A DNA stretch of 64,000 bases, from assembly GCF_020400655.1 (NCBI RefSeq), contig NZ_JAINRC010000009.1, positions 124,001 through 188,000 on the forward strand. The letters run 5' to 3'. Shown here piece after piece: positions 37,503 to 46,178 of this stretch; position 1 is the stretch's first letter, and every line of letters starts with the position of its first letter. The position numbers and the translations under genes were made by a program. This DNA is from Streptomyces spinosus. GTDB taxonomy: Bacteria; Actinomycetota; Actinomycetes; Streptomycetales; Streptomycetaceae. A model generated the notes under the pieces. The model was not told the origin of the DNA. It saw only the letters and a list, made by a program, of their open reading frames with translations, and made no database searches.

Positions 37503-38879
37503 ATGACCACCGCTCCTCCGGCCACACCGGCCGAGGCGTCCCGCCGCGCCGCCCGCGGCCGCTGGGCGCCCCTGCGCCCCCTGGTGCTGCGCCTGCACTT
37601 CTACGCCGGCGTGCTCGTCGCGCCCTTCCTGCTCGTCGCCGCCGTCACCGGACTGCTGTACGCGGGCTCCTTCCAGGCCGAGAGGCTCGTCTACGGCCAT
37701 GAGCTGACCGTTCCGGCCGGCGGGCGCGCGCTGCCCGTCTCCGACCAGGTGACCGCCGCCCGCGAGGCCCACCCGGAGGGCACCGTCGCCGCCGTCCGCC
37801 CCGCGCCCGAGGCCGGCGCCACGACCCGGGTGCTGCTCGCCGGGGTCGAGGGCGTGGACGCGGAGCACACCCTCGCCGTGTTCGTGGACCCGTACACCGG
37901 CACGGTCCGCGGCGCCCTCGAACAGTACGGCGCGACGGGGGCGCTGCCCCTGCGCACCTGGATCGACGAACTCCACCGCGATCTGCACCTGGGCGAGACC
38001 GGCCGGCTCTACAGCGAACTGGCCGCGAGCTGGCTGTGGGTGATCGCGGGCGGCGGCCTGGTGCTGTGGTTCTCCCGGCGCCGCGCCCTGCGCAGGGTGC
38101 GCGGCACCGGCGGCCGGCGCCGCACCCTCGGCCTGCACGGCACCGTCGGCGTCTGGACCGCCGCCGGGTTCCTGTTCCTGTCCGCGACCGGCCTGACCTG
38201 GTCGGCGTACGCCGGCGCGAACATCGACGAACTGCGCACCTCGCTCGGCCAGGCCACCCCGTCCGTCTCGACGGCCACGGCCGGCGGCGACCACGCGGGC
38301 CACGGCCCGGCCGCGTCCGCCGGCGGCACGGTCGAGCACGGCGTGGGCCTTGACCGGGTCCTCGCCGCGGCGCGCGCCAAGGGGCTCGGCGACCCGGTGG
38401 AGATCGTGCCGCCCGCGGACGCGGACAGCGCCTACGTCGTCCGGCAGATCCAGCGGAGCCGGCCCGAGAAGCAGGACGCCGTCGCCGTCGACCCCGCCAC
38501 CGGGCAGGTCACCGACGAACTGCGCTTCGCCGATCACCCCTTGCTCGCCAAGCTCACCCGCTGGGGCATCGACCTGCACACCGGCGTCCTCTTCGGGCTC
38601 GTCAACCAGATCGCCCTCGCGCTGCTCGCGCTCGCCCTGATCCTGCTCGTCGTCTGGGGCTACCGCATGTGGTGGCAGCGCGGCCGGGGCACCGCCTTCG
38701 GCCCGCCGATCCCGCGCGGCGCCTGGGCGGACGTGCCCCCGTACCTCCTCGTGCCGGCGCTCGCGGCCGTCGCCGTGCTCGGCTGGTTCGTACCGCTGCT
38801 CGGCATCCCGCCGGCCTGTTTCCTCGCCGTAGACGTCCTCCTCGGCGAGATCGCGCACCGTCGCGGGCGCCGCGCCTAG
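37503..38879 (+). CDS. PepSY-domain membrane protein
   Basis: This 458-residue PepSY-associated TM protein has an N-terminal helix (LHFYAGVLVAPFLLVAAVTGLLYAG), then an extracytoplasmic PepSY region (about 70-170). IDELHRDLHLGETGRLYSELAASWLWV marks the second helix. HGTVGVWTAAGFLFLSATGLTWS, a second PepSY stretch and the C-terminal helices follow. A His-containing segment GGDHAGHGPA lies in the outer loop. Such proteins are linked to iron or copper reductase systems. It starts at ATG 37503. Its TAG stop is the first codon of an intergenic repeat element. Confidence 0.9.
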   Translation: MTTAPPATPAEASRRAARGRWAPLRPLVLRLHFYAGVLVAPFLLVAAVTGLLYAGSFQAERLVYGHELTVPAGGRALPVSDQVTAAREAHPEGTVAAVRPAPEAGATTRVLLAGVEGVDAEHTLAVFVDPYTGTVRGALEQYGATGALPLRTWIDELHRDLHLGETGRLYSELAASWLWVIAGGGLVLWFSRRRALRRVRGTGGRRRTLGLHGTVGVWTAAGFLFLSATGLTWSAYAGANIDELRTSLGQATPSVSTATAGGDHAGHGPAASAGGTVEHGVGLDRVLAAARAKGLGDPVEIVPPADADSAYVVRQIQRSRPEKQDAVAVDPATGQVTDELRFADHPLLAKLTRWGIDLHTGVLFGLVNQIALALLALALILLVVWGYRMWWQRGRGTAFGPPIPRGAWADVPPYLLVPALAAVAVLGWFVPLLGIPPACFLAVDVLLGEIAHRRGRRA

Positions 38880-38960
38880 GGTCTTCCGTCCGGATCAGGC
38901 CGGATCAGGGCACGGTGCCGGGGCCCGCGAGCCCGGCATGATCGAAACGAGAGGCCTCAG
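38877..38960. repeat. intergenic element copy 2 with inverted arms
   Basis: It begins at the TAG stop of the PepSY gene (TAGGGTCTTCCG...GGATCA). It ends with a complementary right arm TGATCGAAACGAGAGGCCT (38939-38957), so the ends can pair across about 40 bp. It is related to copies at 31287 and 54307. Confidence 0.75.
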
Positions 38961-39106
38961 GTGTGCTGCCCTCGAACTCCTACCCTCGTACTGGACGTAC
39001 GCGCGGCAGACAGGACCTCGACGACGGGGCCCACGGGAGTGTCAGTGGCGTGAAGTAGCGTGGAACGGCGGGTGAGCGCAGCAGGATGACGGGGGAGGAG
39101 CCTCGG

Positions 39107-39505
39107 ATGACGAGGGAAGGCGGCCGGGCCCGGCGGCGCGGGCAGGGAGAGCTGGAGGGACAGGTCCTCGGCGCGCTGCGCGAGGCGGACGCACCGGTCA
39201 CCGCGGCCTGGGTGCAGCAGCGCCTCGGCGGTGACCTCGCCTACACCACCGTCGTCACCATCCTGACCCGGCTGCTCGCCAAGGACGTCGTCTCCCGCGA
39301 ACGGCAAGGGCGGTCGTTCCTGTGGACGCCCACGGCCGACGTGGCCCGGCTGGCCGCGCTGCGCATGCGCCGCCTGCTGGACGGCGAACGGGACCGCGAG
39401 GCGGTCCTGGCCAGCTTCGTCACCGCCCTGCCGCCCGGCGACGAACAGGTGCTGCGGGCCCTGCTCGACATCCCCGGCCCGGACGCCGGCGGCACGGAGG
39501 GCTGA
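39107..39505 (+). CDS. BlaI/MecI-family repressor
   Basis: This 132-residue winged-helix protein has RRRGQGELEGQVLGALREADAPVTAAWVQQRLGGDLAYTTVVTILTRLLAKDVVSRERQGRSFLW, which matches the BlaI/MecI repressor family almost throughout. ATG 39107 is used because GGGGGAGGAG lies 7 bp upstream; ATG 39086 is weaker. It is directly followed, 6 bp apart, by an M56-like metalloprotease. This is the usual BlaI-BlaR-type pairing, in which the protease cleaves or controls the repressor. Confidence 0.92.
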   Translation: MTREGGRARRRGQGELEGQVLGALREADAPVTAAWVQQRLGGDLAYTTVVTILTRLLAKDVVSRERQGRSFLWTPTADVARLAALRMRRLLDGERDREAVLASFVTALPPGDEQVLRALLDIPGPDAGGTEG

Positions 39506-39511
39506 CCGCTC

Positions 39512-40459
39512 ATGGGGGTCTTCGTCTTCCTGCCGCTGGTGCTGCCGCTGTCCGCGTGGCCGGTCGCCCGCCTCGCCGAGACCCGGCTGCACCCGCGCAC
39601 CGCCACCCGGCTGCTGACCGCGGTCGCCGTCGTGATGGCCGGGTGCAGCACGCTCTGCCTGGCCCTGCTCATGGTGGTCGGCACCGCCCAACTGCCCGGC
39701 AACCCGTTGCCGGACGGCTGGTCCGACCCGGAGGTGCGGGCCGCCGTCCCGCACGACGAGGTGGCCGGCCGGGCCGCCATCCCGGCGCTCGCCGTCGTGG
39801 CCGCGGCCTGCGCCCGCACCCTGTGGCGGCACCGAAGGGTCACCCGCCGCGCCCGCCGCGCCCTCACCGGGGTGCCGGGGGCCACGGTCGCGGTCCTCCC
39901 CGACGGCACGCCGTACGCGTACGCCCTCCCCGGGGGCCGCGGCCACAGCCGGAGCCGGGGACGGATCGTCGTCAGTACGGCGCTGCTGGCCGGGCTGGCA
40001 CCCGCCGAGCGGCGCGCCCTGTTCGCCCACGAGCGTGCCCATCTGAGCGCCCGTCACCACCGCCACCTGCTCGCCGCGCACCTCGCGGCCCGCGCCAACC
40101 CGTTCCTGAGACCGCTGCGCACCGCCGTCGTCTACACCGCCGAACGGTGGGCGGACGAGGAGGCGGCCCGCGCGGTCGGTGACCGGCGCACGGTCGCCCG
40201 CGCCATCGGCAAGGCGGCCCTGCTGTCCCCGCGCACGCCGGTGCCGACCGTGGCCGCGCTCGCGGCGACCGGCCCCGTGCCGCGCCGGGTGGCCGCGCTG
40301 CTGGCGCCTGCCCCCACGGCCCGGACCTGGCCGTCGGCGTTCACCTCGGTGGGCCTGGCCGCCTGGGGCGCCGCTGCCGGGGCGCTGGTCTCGGCGATGT
40401 CGTCGGCGAACTCCGCCGTCACCCTGTTCCTGATCCTGCACGCGGCGACGCCGCTGTGA
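39512..40459 (+). CDS. M56-family membrane zinc metalloprotease
   Basis: This 315-residue protein has N-terminal helices (about 1-20, 35-57 and 88-104), a catalytic domain with HERAH at 173-177 as the zinc motif (HExxH), and AERWADEEAA downstream as a probable third ligand. Two C-terminal hydrophobic segments follow. It lacks the extracellular penicillin-binding domain of BlaR1, so it is a short M56 protease. It lies 6 bp after the BlaI gene and probably acts with it. The signal is unknown. Confidence 0.9.
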   Translation: MGVFVFLPLVLPLSAWPVARLAETRLHPRTATRLLTAVAVVMAGCSTLCLALLMVVGTAQLPGNPLPDGWSDPEVRAAVPHDEVAGRAAIPALAVVAAACARTLWRHRRVTRRARRALTGVPGATVAVLPDGTPYAYALPGGRGHSRSRGRIVVSTALLAGLAPAERRALFAHERAHLSARHHRHLLAAHLAARANPFLRPLRTAVVYTAERWADEEAARAVGDRRTVARAIGKAALLSPRTPVPTVAALAATGPVPRRVAALLAPAPTARTWPSAFTSVGLAAWGAAAGALVSAMSSANSAVTLFLILHAATPL

Positions 40460-40587
40460 CGACGCAGGGGGCCGGACCGGCGCCGTCCTGGCCGCGTGGG
40501 CCGGCGCCGGCCGGGTCCACGGGCACGCGGCCGTTCGAGGAACCCCGCAGGGGGCGGCCGGGGCGTCACCGCCGGGGTCGGGCGGCC

Positions 40588-41037
40588 CTACCGCTGCCGT
40601 AGGCCGGCCAGCTCCGCCTCCGCCCGCTCGGTGAGCAGGGCGAGCACACGGCCGGCCACCGCCCGGTCCTCCTCGCGGACGCCCGCGTACAGCCGGGCGG
40701 AGACCGTCGCGGCCTCGGCGGAGCTGGTGGTGTACACCCCGCGCCCCGCGTCCGTGAGCCGCAGGGCGCGGGCGCCCTCGGGGGCGAGCAGGCCGGCGGC
40801 CGTGAGGTCCTCGACGGCGCGCTCGGCGTCGTTCTCGGCGACCTTCACCGTGTCGACGACGCCCGCCACCAGCGCGGCCCGCTCGACAGGCCCGTCCGCG
40901 AGGGACGCGAGCCGCAGGGTGACGGACTGCAGGAAGGAGATGCCGTGCGGGGCGAGGACGCGTTCCAGTACGGCCCGCAGGGCGTAGTGGGCGAGGCCGA
41001 TGACGCGGCTGTCGACGCGGGGTGCGGTGGTGGTCAT
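40588..41037 (-). CDS. MarR-like winged-helix protein
   Basis: This 149-residue helical protein has HYALRAVLERVLAPHGISFLQSVTLRLASLADGP and a winged-helix-like ERAVEDLTAAGLLAPEGARALRLTDAGRGVYT. It resembles a degenerate MarR fold. Its start overlaps the stop of the upstream marR gene by 4 bp, so the two are cotranslated. The two may act as a heteromeric pair or one may modulate the other (inference). Confidence 0.8.
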   Translation of the reverse strand: MTTTAPRVDSRVIGLAHYALRAVLERVLAPHGISFLQSVTLRLASLADGPVERAALVAGVVDTVKVAENDAERAVEDLTAAGLLAPEGARALRLTDAGRGVYTTSSAEAATVSARLYAGVREEDRAVAGRVLALLTERAEAELAGLRQR

Positions 41038-41525
41038 GACTGCTCCGTCTCGTGATCGGTGGTGCCGAACGGGTCAAGCGGTGCGTCGAGCAGGGCCGTC
41101 AGGTCCCGGGTGAACTCCTGGGCGCGCGGGCTGTCGGGCCCGCCGAGGGGTGCCAGCAGCTGGCGCAGCAGTCCCTGGACGACGTCGATCGCCTGCCGGG
41201 TGGTCTCGCGGCCCGGCTCGGTGAGGGCGAGTTGAACCGCCCGCGGGTCGGCCGGGTCCCGGGTGCGTGCGATGAGGCCGGCCGATTCCAGGCCACGGGC
41301 CAGTTTGGAGACGTACAGGGCTTCCAGACCGGTGTGGTCGGCGAGGCGCCGCTGGCTGGGGCGCACCCCGGAGCGCTGCATGCCGTACAGCGACGCCACC
41401 AGGGAGTACTGCGCGTGTGTCAGCCCGAGCGGGGCCACCGCGCGGTCCACCGCGACCCGCCACTTCATCGACAGCCGCCACACCAGGAAACCCGGCGTGG
41501 CTCCTTCGGACACCTTGTCGCTCAT
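41034..41525 (-). CDS. MarR-family transcriptional regulator
   Basis: This 163-residue MarR protein has FLVWRLSMKWRVAVDRAVAPLGLTHAQYSLVASLYGM, then RPSQRRLADHTGLEALYVSKLARGLESAGLIARTRDPADPRAVQLALTEPG, including the conserved wing. It starts at ATG 41525. Immediately upstream is a five-unit 15-bp repeat array over its promoter. The downstream gene, overlapping by 4 bp, is a second MarR-like protein. Confidence 0.92.
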   Translation of the reverse strand: MSDKVSEGATPGFLVWRLSMKWRVAVDRAVAPLGLTHAQYSLVASLYGMQRSGVRPSQRRLADHTGLEALYVSKLARGLESAGLIARTRDPADPRAVQLALTEPGRETTRQAIDVVQGLLRQLLAPLGGPDSPRAQEFTRDLTALLDAPLDPFGTTDHETEQS

Positions 41526-41540
41526 GCCGAATAGAGTACA

Positions 41541-41615
41541 TGGCTACTATGTCCATGGCTACTATTTTCGTGGCTGCTACCTTCCTGGCCGCCACCTTCC
41601 TGGCTACTGATTGCC
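41541..41615. repeat. five 15-bp direct repeats in the marR promoter
   Basis: Units at 41541, 41556, 41571, 41586 and 41601 start TGGCTACTAT (units 1 and 2) and decay to TGGCTGCTAC, TGGCCGCCAC and TGGCTACTGA. The best copies are nearest the gene, 16 bp from its start codon. They are direct repeats, not palindromes, so either regulator half-sites in phase or a slippage product. Confidence 0.8.
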
Positions 41616-41662
41616 CGGGGTGTCCCCCCCCGGCCGTACGGGCCGCACGCCTCCCGCACGTC

Positions 41663-42490
41663 CTACCGCGCGGCCCGCACCGCGTGCCCCGCGACCGCGC
41701 CGCGTGCCGGGCGCCAGGTGGCGACCAGGGCGGCCGCCAGCAGGAGTTCGGCGATGTCACCGCCGTAGTACATGATCTCGGCAGCACCCTGGACCTGGGG
41801 GACCGGAGCGTCGACGGCCACCCAGTAGCCGCCGTACATCAGTTGCGCGATGCTCGCGTGCACCGCGATGGCGCAGCCCAGGCAGACCAGCCGGGCGCGC
41901 ACACCGGGGCGGCCCGGGGCGGGGTCGGGTCCGGCGACGGCGTGCGCGAACAGACAGCCCGCCAGCAGGAAGTGCGCGTGCAGCAGCCAGTGGCCGGCCG
42001 GACGGGCCGAGACGGCGTCGTAGAGCGGGGTGAAGTACAGCGGCGCGAGGCTGCCGGTGGACAGCAGCAGACCGGTGACGGGGTGGGCGAGCAGGCGGGC
42101 CGGGCCGCTGTGCAGGAGCGCGGTGAGACGGCGGGCGCGGGATGCCGGCAGGGCGCGCAAGCCGAGGGTCGTCGGGGCGCCCAGCACCAGGGCCGTCGGC
42201 GCGTACATGCCGATGAGCATGTGCTGGGCCATGTGGCCGCGGAAGTCACGGTGGGCGAGGGCGGCGACGGGCGGCAGCAGCGCCGCCGCCAGCAGGAGGA
42301 GGCCCGTGCAGAAGGCGGCCGTGCGCCAGGGGTTCCAGCCCCGGACGGGGTTGCGGCGGCGGACCCGGCGCACCAGCAGCAGATAGCCGCCCGCGCACGC
42401 CAGCAGGGCCAGGACGGGGAGCACGGCCTCCCACGCGCCGCCGCTCCCCGCGCCGTGCGTGTGCGTGTGCATGTGCGTGCCGTCGGGCAT
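41663..42490 (-). CDS. CtaG-type cytochrome c oxidase assembly protein
   Basis: This 275-residue multi-pass membrane protein of the caa3_CtaG family has seven or so helices. RDFRGHMAQHMLIGMYAPTALVLGAP and HWLLHAHFLLAGCLFAHAVAGPDP carry the conserved His residues, and the end is MYYGGDIAELLLAAALVATW. The N-terminus is His/Thr-rich (HMHTHTHG). It starts at ATG 42490, sharing one base with the stop of the DUF2243 gene. It is thought to help deliver copper to the oxidase (family knowledge). Confidence 0.9.
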   Translation of the reverse strand: MPDGTHMHTHTHGAGSGGAWEAVLPVLALLACAGGYLLLVRRVRRRNPVRGWNPWRTAAFCTGLLLLAAALLPPVAALAHRDFRGHMAQHMLIGMYAPTALVLGAPTTLGLRALPASRARRLTALLHSGPARLLAHPVTGLLLSTGSLAPLYFTPLYDAVSARPAGHWLLHAHFLLAGCLFAHAVAGPDPAPGRPGVRARLVCLGCAIAVHASIAQLMYGGYWVAVDAPVPQVQGAAEIMYYGGDIAELLLAAALVATWRPARGAVAGHAVRAAR

Positions 42491-43050
42491 CAGACGGCGT
42501 GTCCGGGGCGTGCGGCGCGCGGCGCGGCGGGATCGAAGGGCCGGGCGCCGCGCCGCAGGAGCATGCCGCCCGCCAGCAGCAGCGCGCCGAGCACGAGGAA
42601 ACCGATGTCCCACCACACCTGGTAGGGGCCGCCGTGGACGTGGTGGATGCCCAGAATGTGATGGTCGAGGACGCCCTCCACGAGGTTGAACAGGCCCCAG
42701 CCGGACAGCACCCAGCCCCAGAGCACCCGCGAGGCCCACACCTGCCGTCGGCCGGTGGCGACCCGTGCGTACAGGACGGCGAGGCCGCCGAGGACGGCGA
42801 GCCAGCAGACGGTGTGGAAGACCCCGTCCCAGACGGTGTTCATCTCCAGCCCGGAGACGGTGTGGGGGTCGTAGTACTTCACCCCGATGTGGTCGTGGTC
42901 GGTACTGGTCAGCATGTGGTGCCACTGGAGGAGCTGGTGCAGCAGGATGCCGTCGACGAATCCGCCGAGCCCCACCCCCAGCAGCAGGCCGGGCAGCCTG
43001 AGGCTGGGCGGTGTGTTCTCGGTTCCGGTCTCGCGCACGGTGGTAGTCAT
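42490..43050 (-). CDS. DUF2243 membrane protein
   Basis: This 186-residue protein has four helices and the DUF2243 signature: GVGLGGFVDGILLHQLLQWHHMLTS, NTVWDGVFHTVCWLAVLGGL, and LVEGVLDHHILGIHHVHGGPYQVWWD. It is His-rich in the loops. It starts at ATG 43050 with AGGAG upstream. The stop overlaps the CtaG start. The pair DUF2243-CtaG is common in actinobacteria, suggesting a shared role in copper or oxidase assembly. Confidence 0.88.
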   Translation of the reverse strand: MTTTVRETGTENTPPSLRLPGLLLGVGLGGFVDGILLHQLLQWHHMLTSTDHDHIGVKYYDPHTVSGLEMNTVWDGVFHTVCWLAVLGGLAVLYARVATGRRQVWASRVLWGWVLSGWGLFNLVEGVLDHHILGIHHVHGGPYQVWWDIGFLVLGALLLAGGMLLRRGARPFDPAAPRAARPGHAV

Positions 43051-43323
43051 CGCTCCTCGTCTCGGTCGGCTCCCCGGTCGGTCCCCCCGCCCGGGCGGGT
43101 ACGGCAGCGGCTGCCCTACGAGAGCTACCAGCTCCCCGGCTCGACCGCTGCGGCACGCTCGGCCATCTGTGCGGACGCGGGCGGCACCGGACCGGAACCG
43201 GCCGGGACAGGCCCTCTCATGCCCTCCGCCCGCCAGGGGTACCCGGCCGCCCCGGGAGGAACCCGGCACGCCCGCGACGGTGCGGGCGCCTGTGACGGCT
43301 CGGACGGAAGGGCGGCGGAACCC

Positions 43324-44181
43324 ATGCCCGCTACCACGGACACACCCACCGACGACACGGTCGACCTGCACTTCCTCGGCAACGCGACCGTCCTGCTGCG
43401 CTACGGGCCGCTGACCCTGCTCACCGACCCGAACTTCCTGCACCTCGGCCAGTACGCCTACCTCGGCAACGGCCTGCTCACCCGGCGCCTGACCGAGCCC
43501 GCCCTGCAACCGGAGGACCTGCCCCGCCTCGACGGGATCGTGCTGTCCCACCTGCACGGGGACCACTGGGACCGCCGGGCCCGGCGCCACCTGGACCCCT
43601 CGGTCCCGGTGCTGAGCACCCCGCACGCCGCGCGCCGCCTGAAGGTGCTGCACGGGCGCGAGCGGGTGGCCGGACTGCGCACCTGGCAGGGGCTCACCCT
43701 CCGGCAGGGCCCGGTCCAGGCCACGGTCACGGCGTTGCCCGGACGGCACGCCGGACATCCGGTGCTGCGGCGACTGCTGCCCCCGGTGATGGGCAGCATG
43801 ATCGAGCTCGGCCCCGCCGGCGGCCCGCCGCGGCTCCGGCTGTACGTCTCCGGCGACACCATGCCCTACGACGGCCTCGACGAGATCACCCAACGCTTCC
43901 CGGCCGCCGACCTCGCCGTCCTGCACCTGGGCGGCACCACGCTGCCCGGCGGTTTCCTGGTCACCATGGACGGCCGGCAGGGTGCGGAACTGGCCCGGCG
44001 TCTCGGCCCCCGCGCCGTCCTGCCCGTGCACTACGAGGAGTACACGGTGATGTGCTCGCCCCTGTCCGCCTTCCTGGCCGAGGCCGGCCGGCTCGGCCTC
44101 GGCGACCGGATCGTGCACTGCCCGCGCGGGCACCACGCCCGGCTCGTGACCGAGCCGGGAGCGGCGCCCGTCGTCGGCTGA
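43324..44181 (+). CDS. metallo-beta-lactamase-fold hydrolase
   Basis: This 285-residue protein of the UlaG/MBL type has the metal motif HLHGDHWD (His76, His78, Asp80, His81), an N-terminal LHFLGNATVLL strand, VSGDTMPYDG, and a late VLPVHYEEYTV His. It starts at ATG 43324 after GGAAGGG. It is related to the L-ascorbate-6-phosphate lactonase-like and N-acyl-phosphatidylethanolamine lipase-like group. The substrate is unknown. A strong hairpin follows. Confidence 0.88.
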   Translation: MPATTDTPTDDTVDLHFLGNATVLLRYGPLTLLTDPNFLHLGQYAYLGNGLLTRRLTEPALQPEDLPRLDGIVLSHLHGDHWDRRARRHLDPSVPVLSTPHAARRLKVLHGRERVAGLRTWQGLTLRQGPVQATVTALPGRHAGHPVLRRLLPPVMGSMIELGPAGGPPRLRLYVSGDTMPYDGLDEITQRFPAADLAVLHLGGTTLPGGFLVTMDGRQGAELARRLGPRAVLPVHYEEYTVMCSPLSAFLAEAGRLGLGDRIVHCPRGHHARLVTEPGAAPVVG

Positions 44182-44189
44182 CCGGCGTT

Positions 44190-44210
44190 CCGGGGCGCCG
44201 GGCGCCCCGG
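44190..44210. terminator. hairpin between MBL hydrolase and catalase genes
   Basis: CCGGGGCGCC and GGCGCCCCGG are separated by one G, a 10-bp perfect stem 8 bp after the MBL stop. It faces the catalase 3' end, so it may serve both convergent genes. Confidence 0.65.
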
Positions 44211-44267
44211 CGTGTCAGGGCCGCGGGCTCAGCGGGCCACCCCGTCACCCCGTCACCCCTCAGCCCG

Positions 44268-45926
44268 TCACCTCGTCACCTCATGGCGCGCGTCCGGGAC
44301 GCAGTGCGTCATGGTGAGGCCCTCGACGTCCCGCGGCGGGTTCTTGCCGAGGTTCGCCAGCCGCTCCTTGTCCTCCTCGGTGAGGTCCTGGCCGGCCAGC
44401 GGCTCCAGGTCGGCGACGTCCTCCGGACGGATGCCGAGGCCCTCGCCGACGCGCAGCCCGAGGTCGTTCTCCACCAGCAGGAAGTGCCAGACCATCCGCT
44501 CCTGGATGGACCGGTCGCACCGGGAGAGCTGACCGGTCAGGTTCCGCACCAGGTCGTCGCGCTCCCACTGCTCCATCAGCAGGTACCGCTGGCCCGCCTG
44601 GAGGTAGTCGTTGGTGCGGGGGATGCGCTTGCGGGTGAGCCGGCCGCGGATCTCCGGGCCCTGCTCGTCGTGCGCCGGGTACTCCGCCTCGCGCAGGCCT
44701 CCCCGGACCGAGGGCTCGTAGTTGACGCTGGGGTTCTCCCCGCCGCCGTCGACGTGGTACGTCATCTGCCCGTCGCGCTGGTTGGTGCGCACCTGTGCGT
44801 TCTTCGCCTGGTTGACCGGGAGCTGGAGGTAGTTCGGGCCGACCCGGTAGCGCTGGGTGTCGCTGTAGGAGAAGGTCCGGCCGACCAGCATCTTGTCGTC
44901 GGAGAAGTCCAGGCCGTCGACGAGCACACCGGTGCCGAAGGAGATCTGCTCGTTCTCCGCGAAGAAGTTCTCTGGCATCCGGTCCAGCACCATCCGGCCC
45001 ACCGGCCTCGGCGGGAAGTCCTGCTCCGGCCAGGTCTTGGTGTCGTCCAGCGGGTCGAAGTCGAGTTCCGGGTGCTCGTGGTCCTCCATGACCTGCACGA
45101 GCAGCTCCCACTCGGGGTACTCACCCCGCTCGACGGCCTCGTACAGGTCCTTGGTGGCGTGACCGAGGGAGCCGGCCTGGACGTTGGCCGCGTCCTCCTC
45201 GGTCATCGAGCGCACGCCCTGCCTGGGCATCCAGTGGTACTTGACGAGCACGGTGTTGCCCTCGGCGTTCACCCACTTGTAGGTGTTGACGCCGAAGCCC
45301 TGCATGTGGCGGTAGTCGGCGGGGATGCCGCGCGGGCTGAACAGGTTGACCAGCATGTGCATGGCCTCGGGCGTCTGCGACATGAAGTCGAAGATCCGGT
45401 TCGGCTTCTGCTCGAAGTCCACCGGGTCCGGCTTCAGGGCGTGGATGACGTCCGGGAACTTGATGGCGTCCCGGATGAAGAACACGCCCAGGTTGTTGCC
45501 GACCAGGTCCCAGTTGCCGTCCTCGGTGTAGAACTTGACGGCGAAGCCGCGCGGGTCGCGCGCCGCCTCGGAGGAGTCGCGGCCGCCGATGACGGTGGAG
45601 AAGCGGACGGCGACGCCGGTGCGCTTGCCGCGTTCCTGGAACAGCTTCGCGCGCGTGTAGCGGGCGATCGGCTCGTCGCCCCAGGCGCCGTACGCCTCGA
45701 AGAAGCCGTACGCCGTGACGCCGCGGGCGTGCACCACCCGTTCGGGGATGCGTTCGCGGTCGAAGTGGCTGATCTTCTCCAGGAACTGGTAGTTCTCCAG
45801 CGTCGCGGGCCCACGGGCGCCGACGGTGCGCTGGTTCTGGTTGTCATGGACCGGGTGGCCCTGCCGGTTGGTCAGGATCCTCCGGCCGTCCCCGGGGGCG
45901 GGGCCGGTGCCTGCTGCGTCACTCAT
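44268..45926 (-). CDS. catalase (monofunctional, haem)
   Basis: This 552-residue typical catalase has the distal His66 in RVVHARG, the NNLGVFFIRDAIKFPD region with the catalytic Asn, and the proximal Tyr in RTFSYSDTQRYRVGPNYLQLPVN. It is longer than small-subunit catalases because of a C-terminal extension of about 60 residues. It breaks down hydrogen peroxide. It starts at ATG 45926; the upstream frame is not catalase-like. A sigma-70-like promoter is present at 46076-46104. No furA/catR gene is adjacent. Confidence 0.95.
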   Translation of the reverse strand: MSDAAGTGPAPGDGRRILTNRQGHPVHDNQNQRTVGARGPATLENYQFLEKISHFDRERIPERVVHARGVTAYGFFEAYGAWGDEPIARYTRAKLFQERGKRTGVAVRFSTVIGGRDSSEAARDPRGFAVKFYTEDGNWDLVGNNLGVFFIRDAIKFPDVIHALKPDPVDFEQKPNRIFDFMSQTPEAMHMLVNLFSPRGIPADYRHMQGFGVNTYKWVNAEGNTVLVKYHWMPRQGVRSMTEEDAANVQAGSLGHATKDLYEAVERGEYPEWELLVQVMEDHEHPELDFDPLDDTKTWPEQDFPPRPVGRMVLDRMPENFFAENEQISFGTGVLVDGLDFSDDKMLVGRTFSYSDTQRYRVGPNYLQLPVNQAKNAQVRTNQRDGQMTYHVDGGGENPSVNYEPSVRGGLREAEYPAHDEQGPEIRGRLTRKRIPRTNDYLQAGQRYLLMEQWERDDLVRNLTGQLSRCDRSIQERMVWHFLLVENDLGLRVGEGLGIRPEDVADLEPLAGQDLTEEDKERLANLGKNPPRDVEGLTMTHCVPDARHEVTR

Positions 45927-46075
45927 GTCGAGGGCTCCTAGAAACGGGAGAGGCGGTACGACAAGCGTCGCCAAGACCACCTGCCGAGTACCCGAAGGCG
46001 CGCGGCCATGCCCGGGCCGAACCCCCGGACGGCTCTCGGGCGCGGACGAGGCGCGGACACGCCCACCGGGCCGTC

Positions 46076-46104
46076 GTATAGGGCAAAAGGCTGAAAAACC
46101 ATAA
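46076..46104 (-). promoter_or_regulatory. catalase promoter
   Basis: On the minus strand TTATGG (46104-46099) and CTATAC (46081-46076) are separated by exactly 17 bp, in an A/T-rich stretch. It lies about 150 bp upstream of the catalase start. The long leader is unexplained. Confidence 0.45.
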
Positions 46105-46178
46105 CTTGCAGGTGTACGGCGGCGTTTCCTCCGGTGCGGGTGAGTGCCCGCGACCGTGTCTGGAAGGGCTGGGAACCG

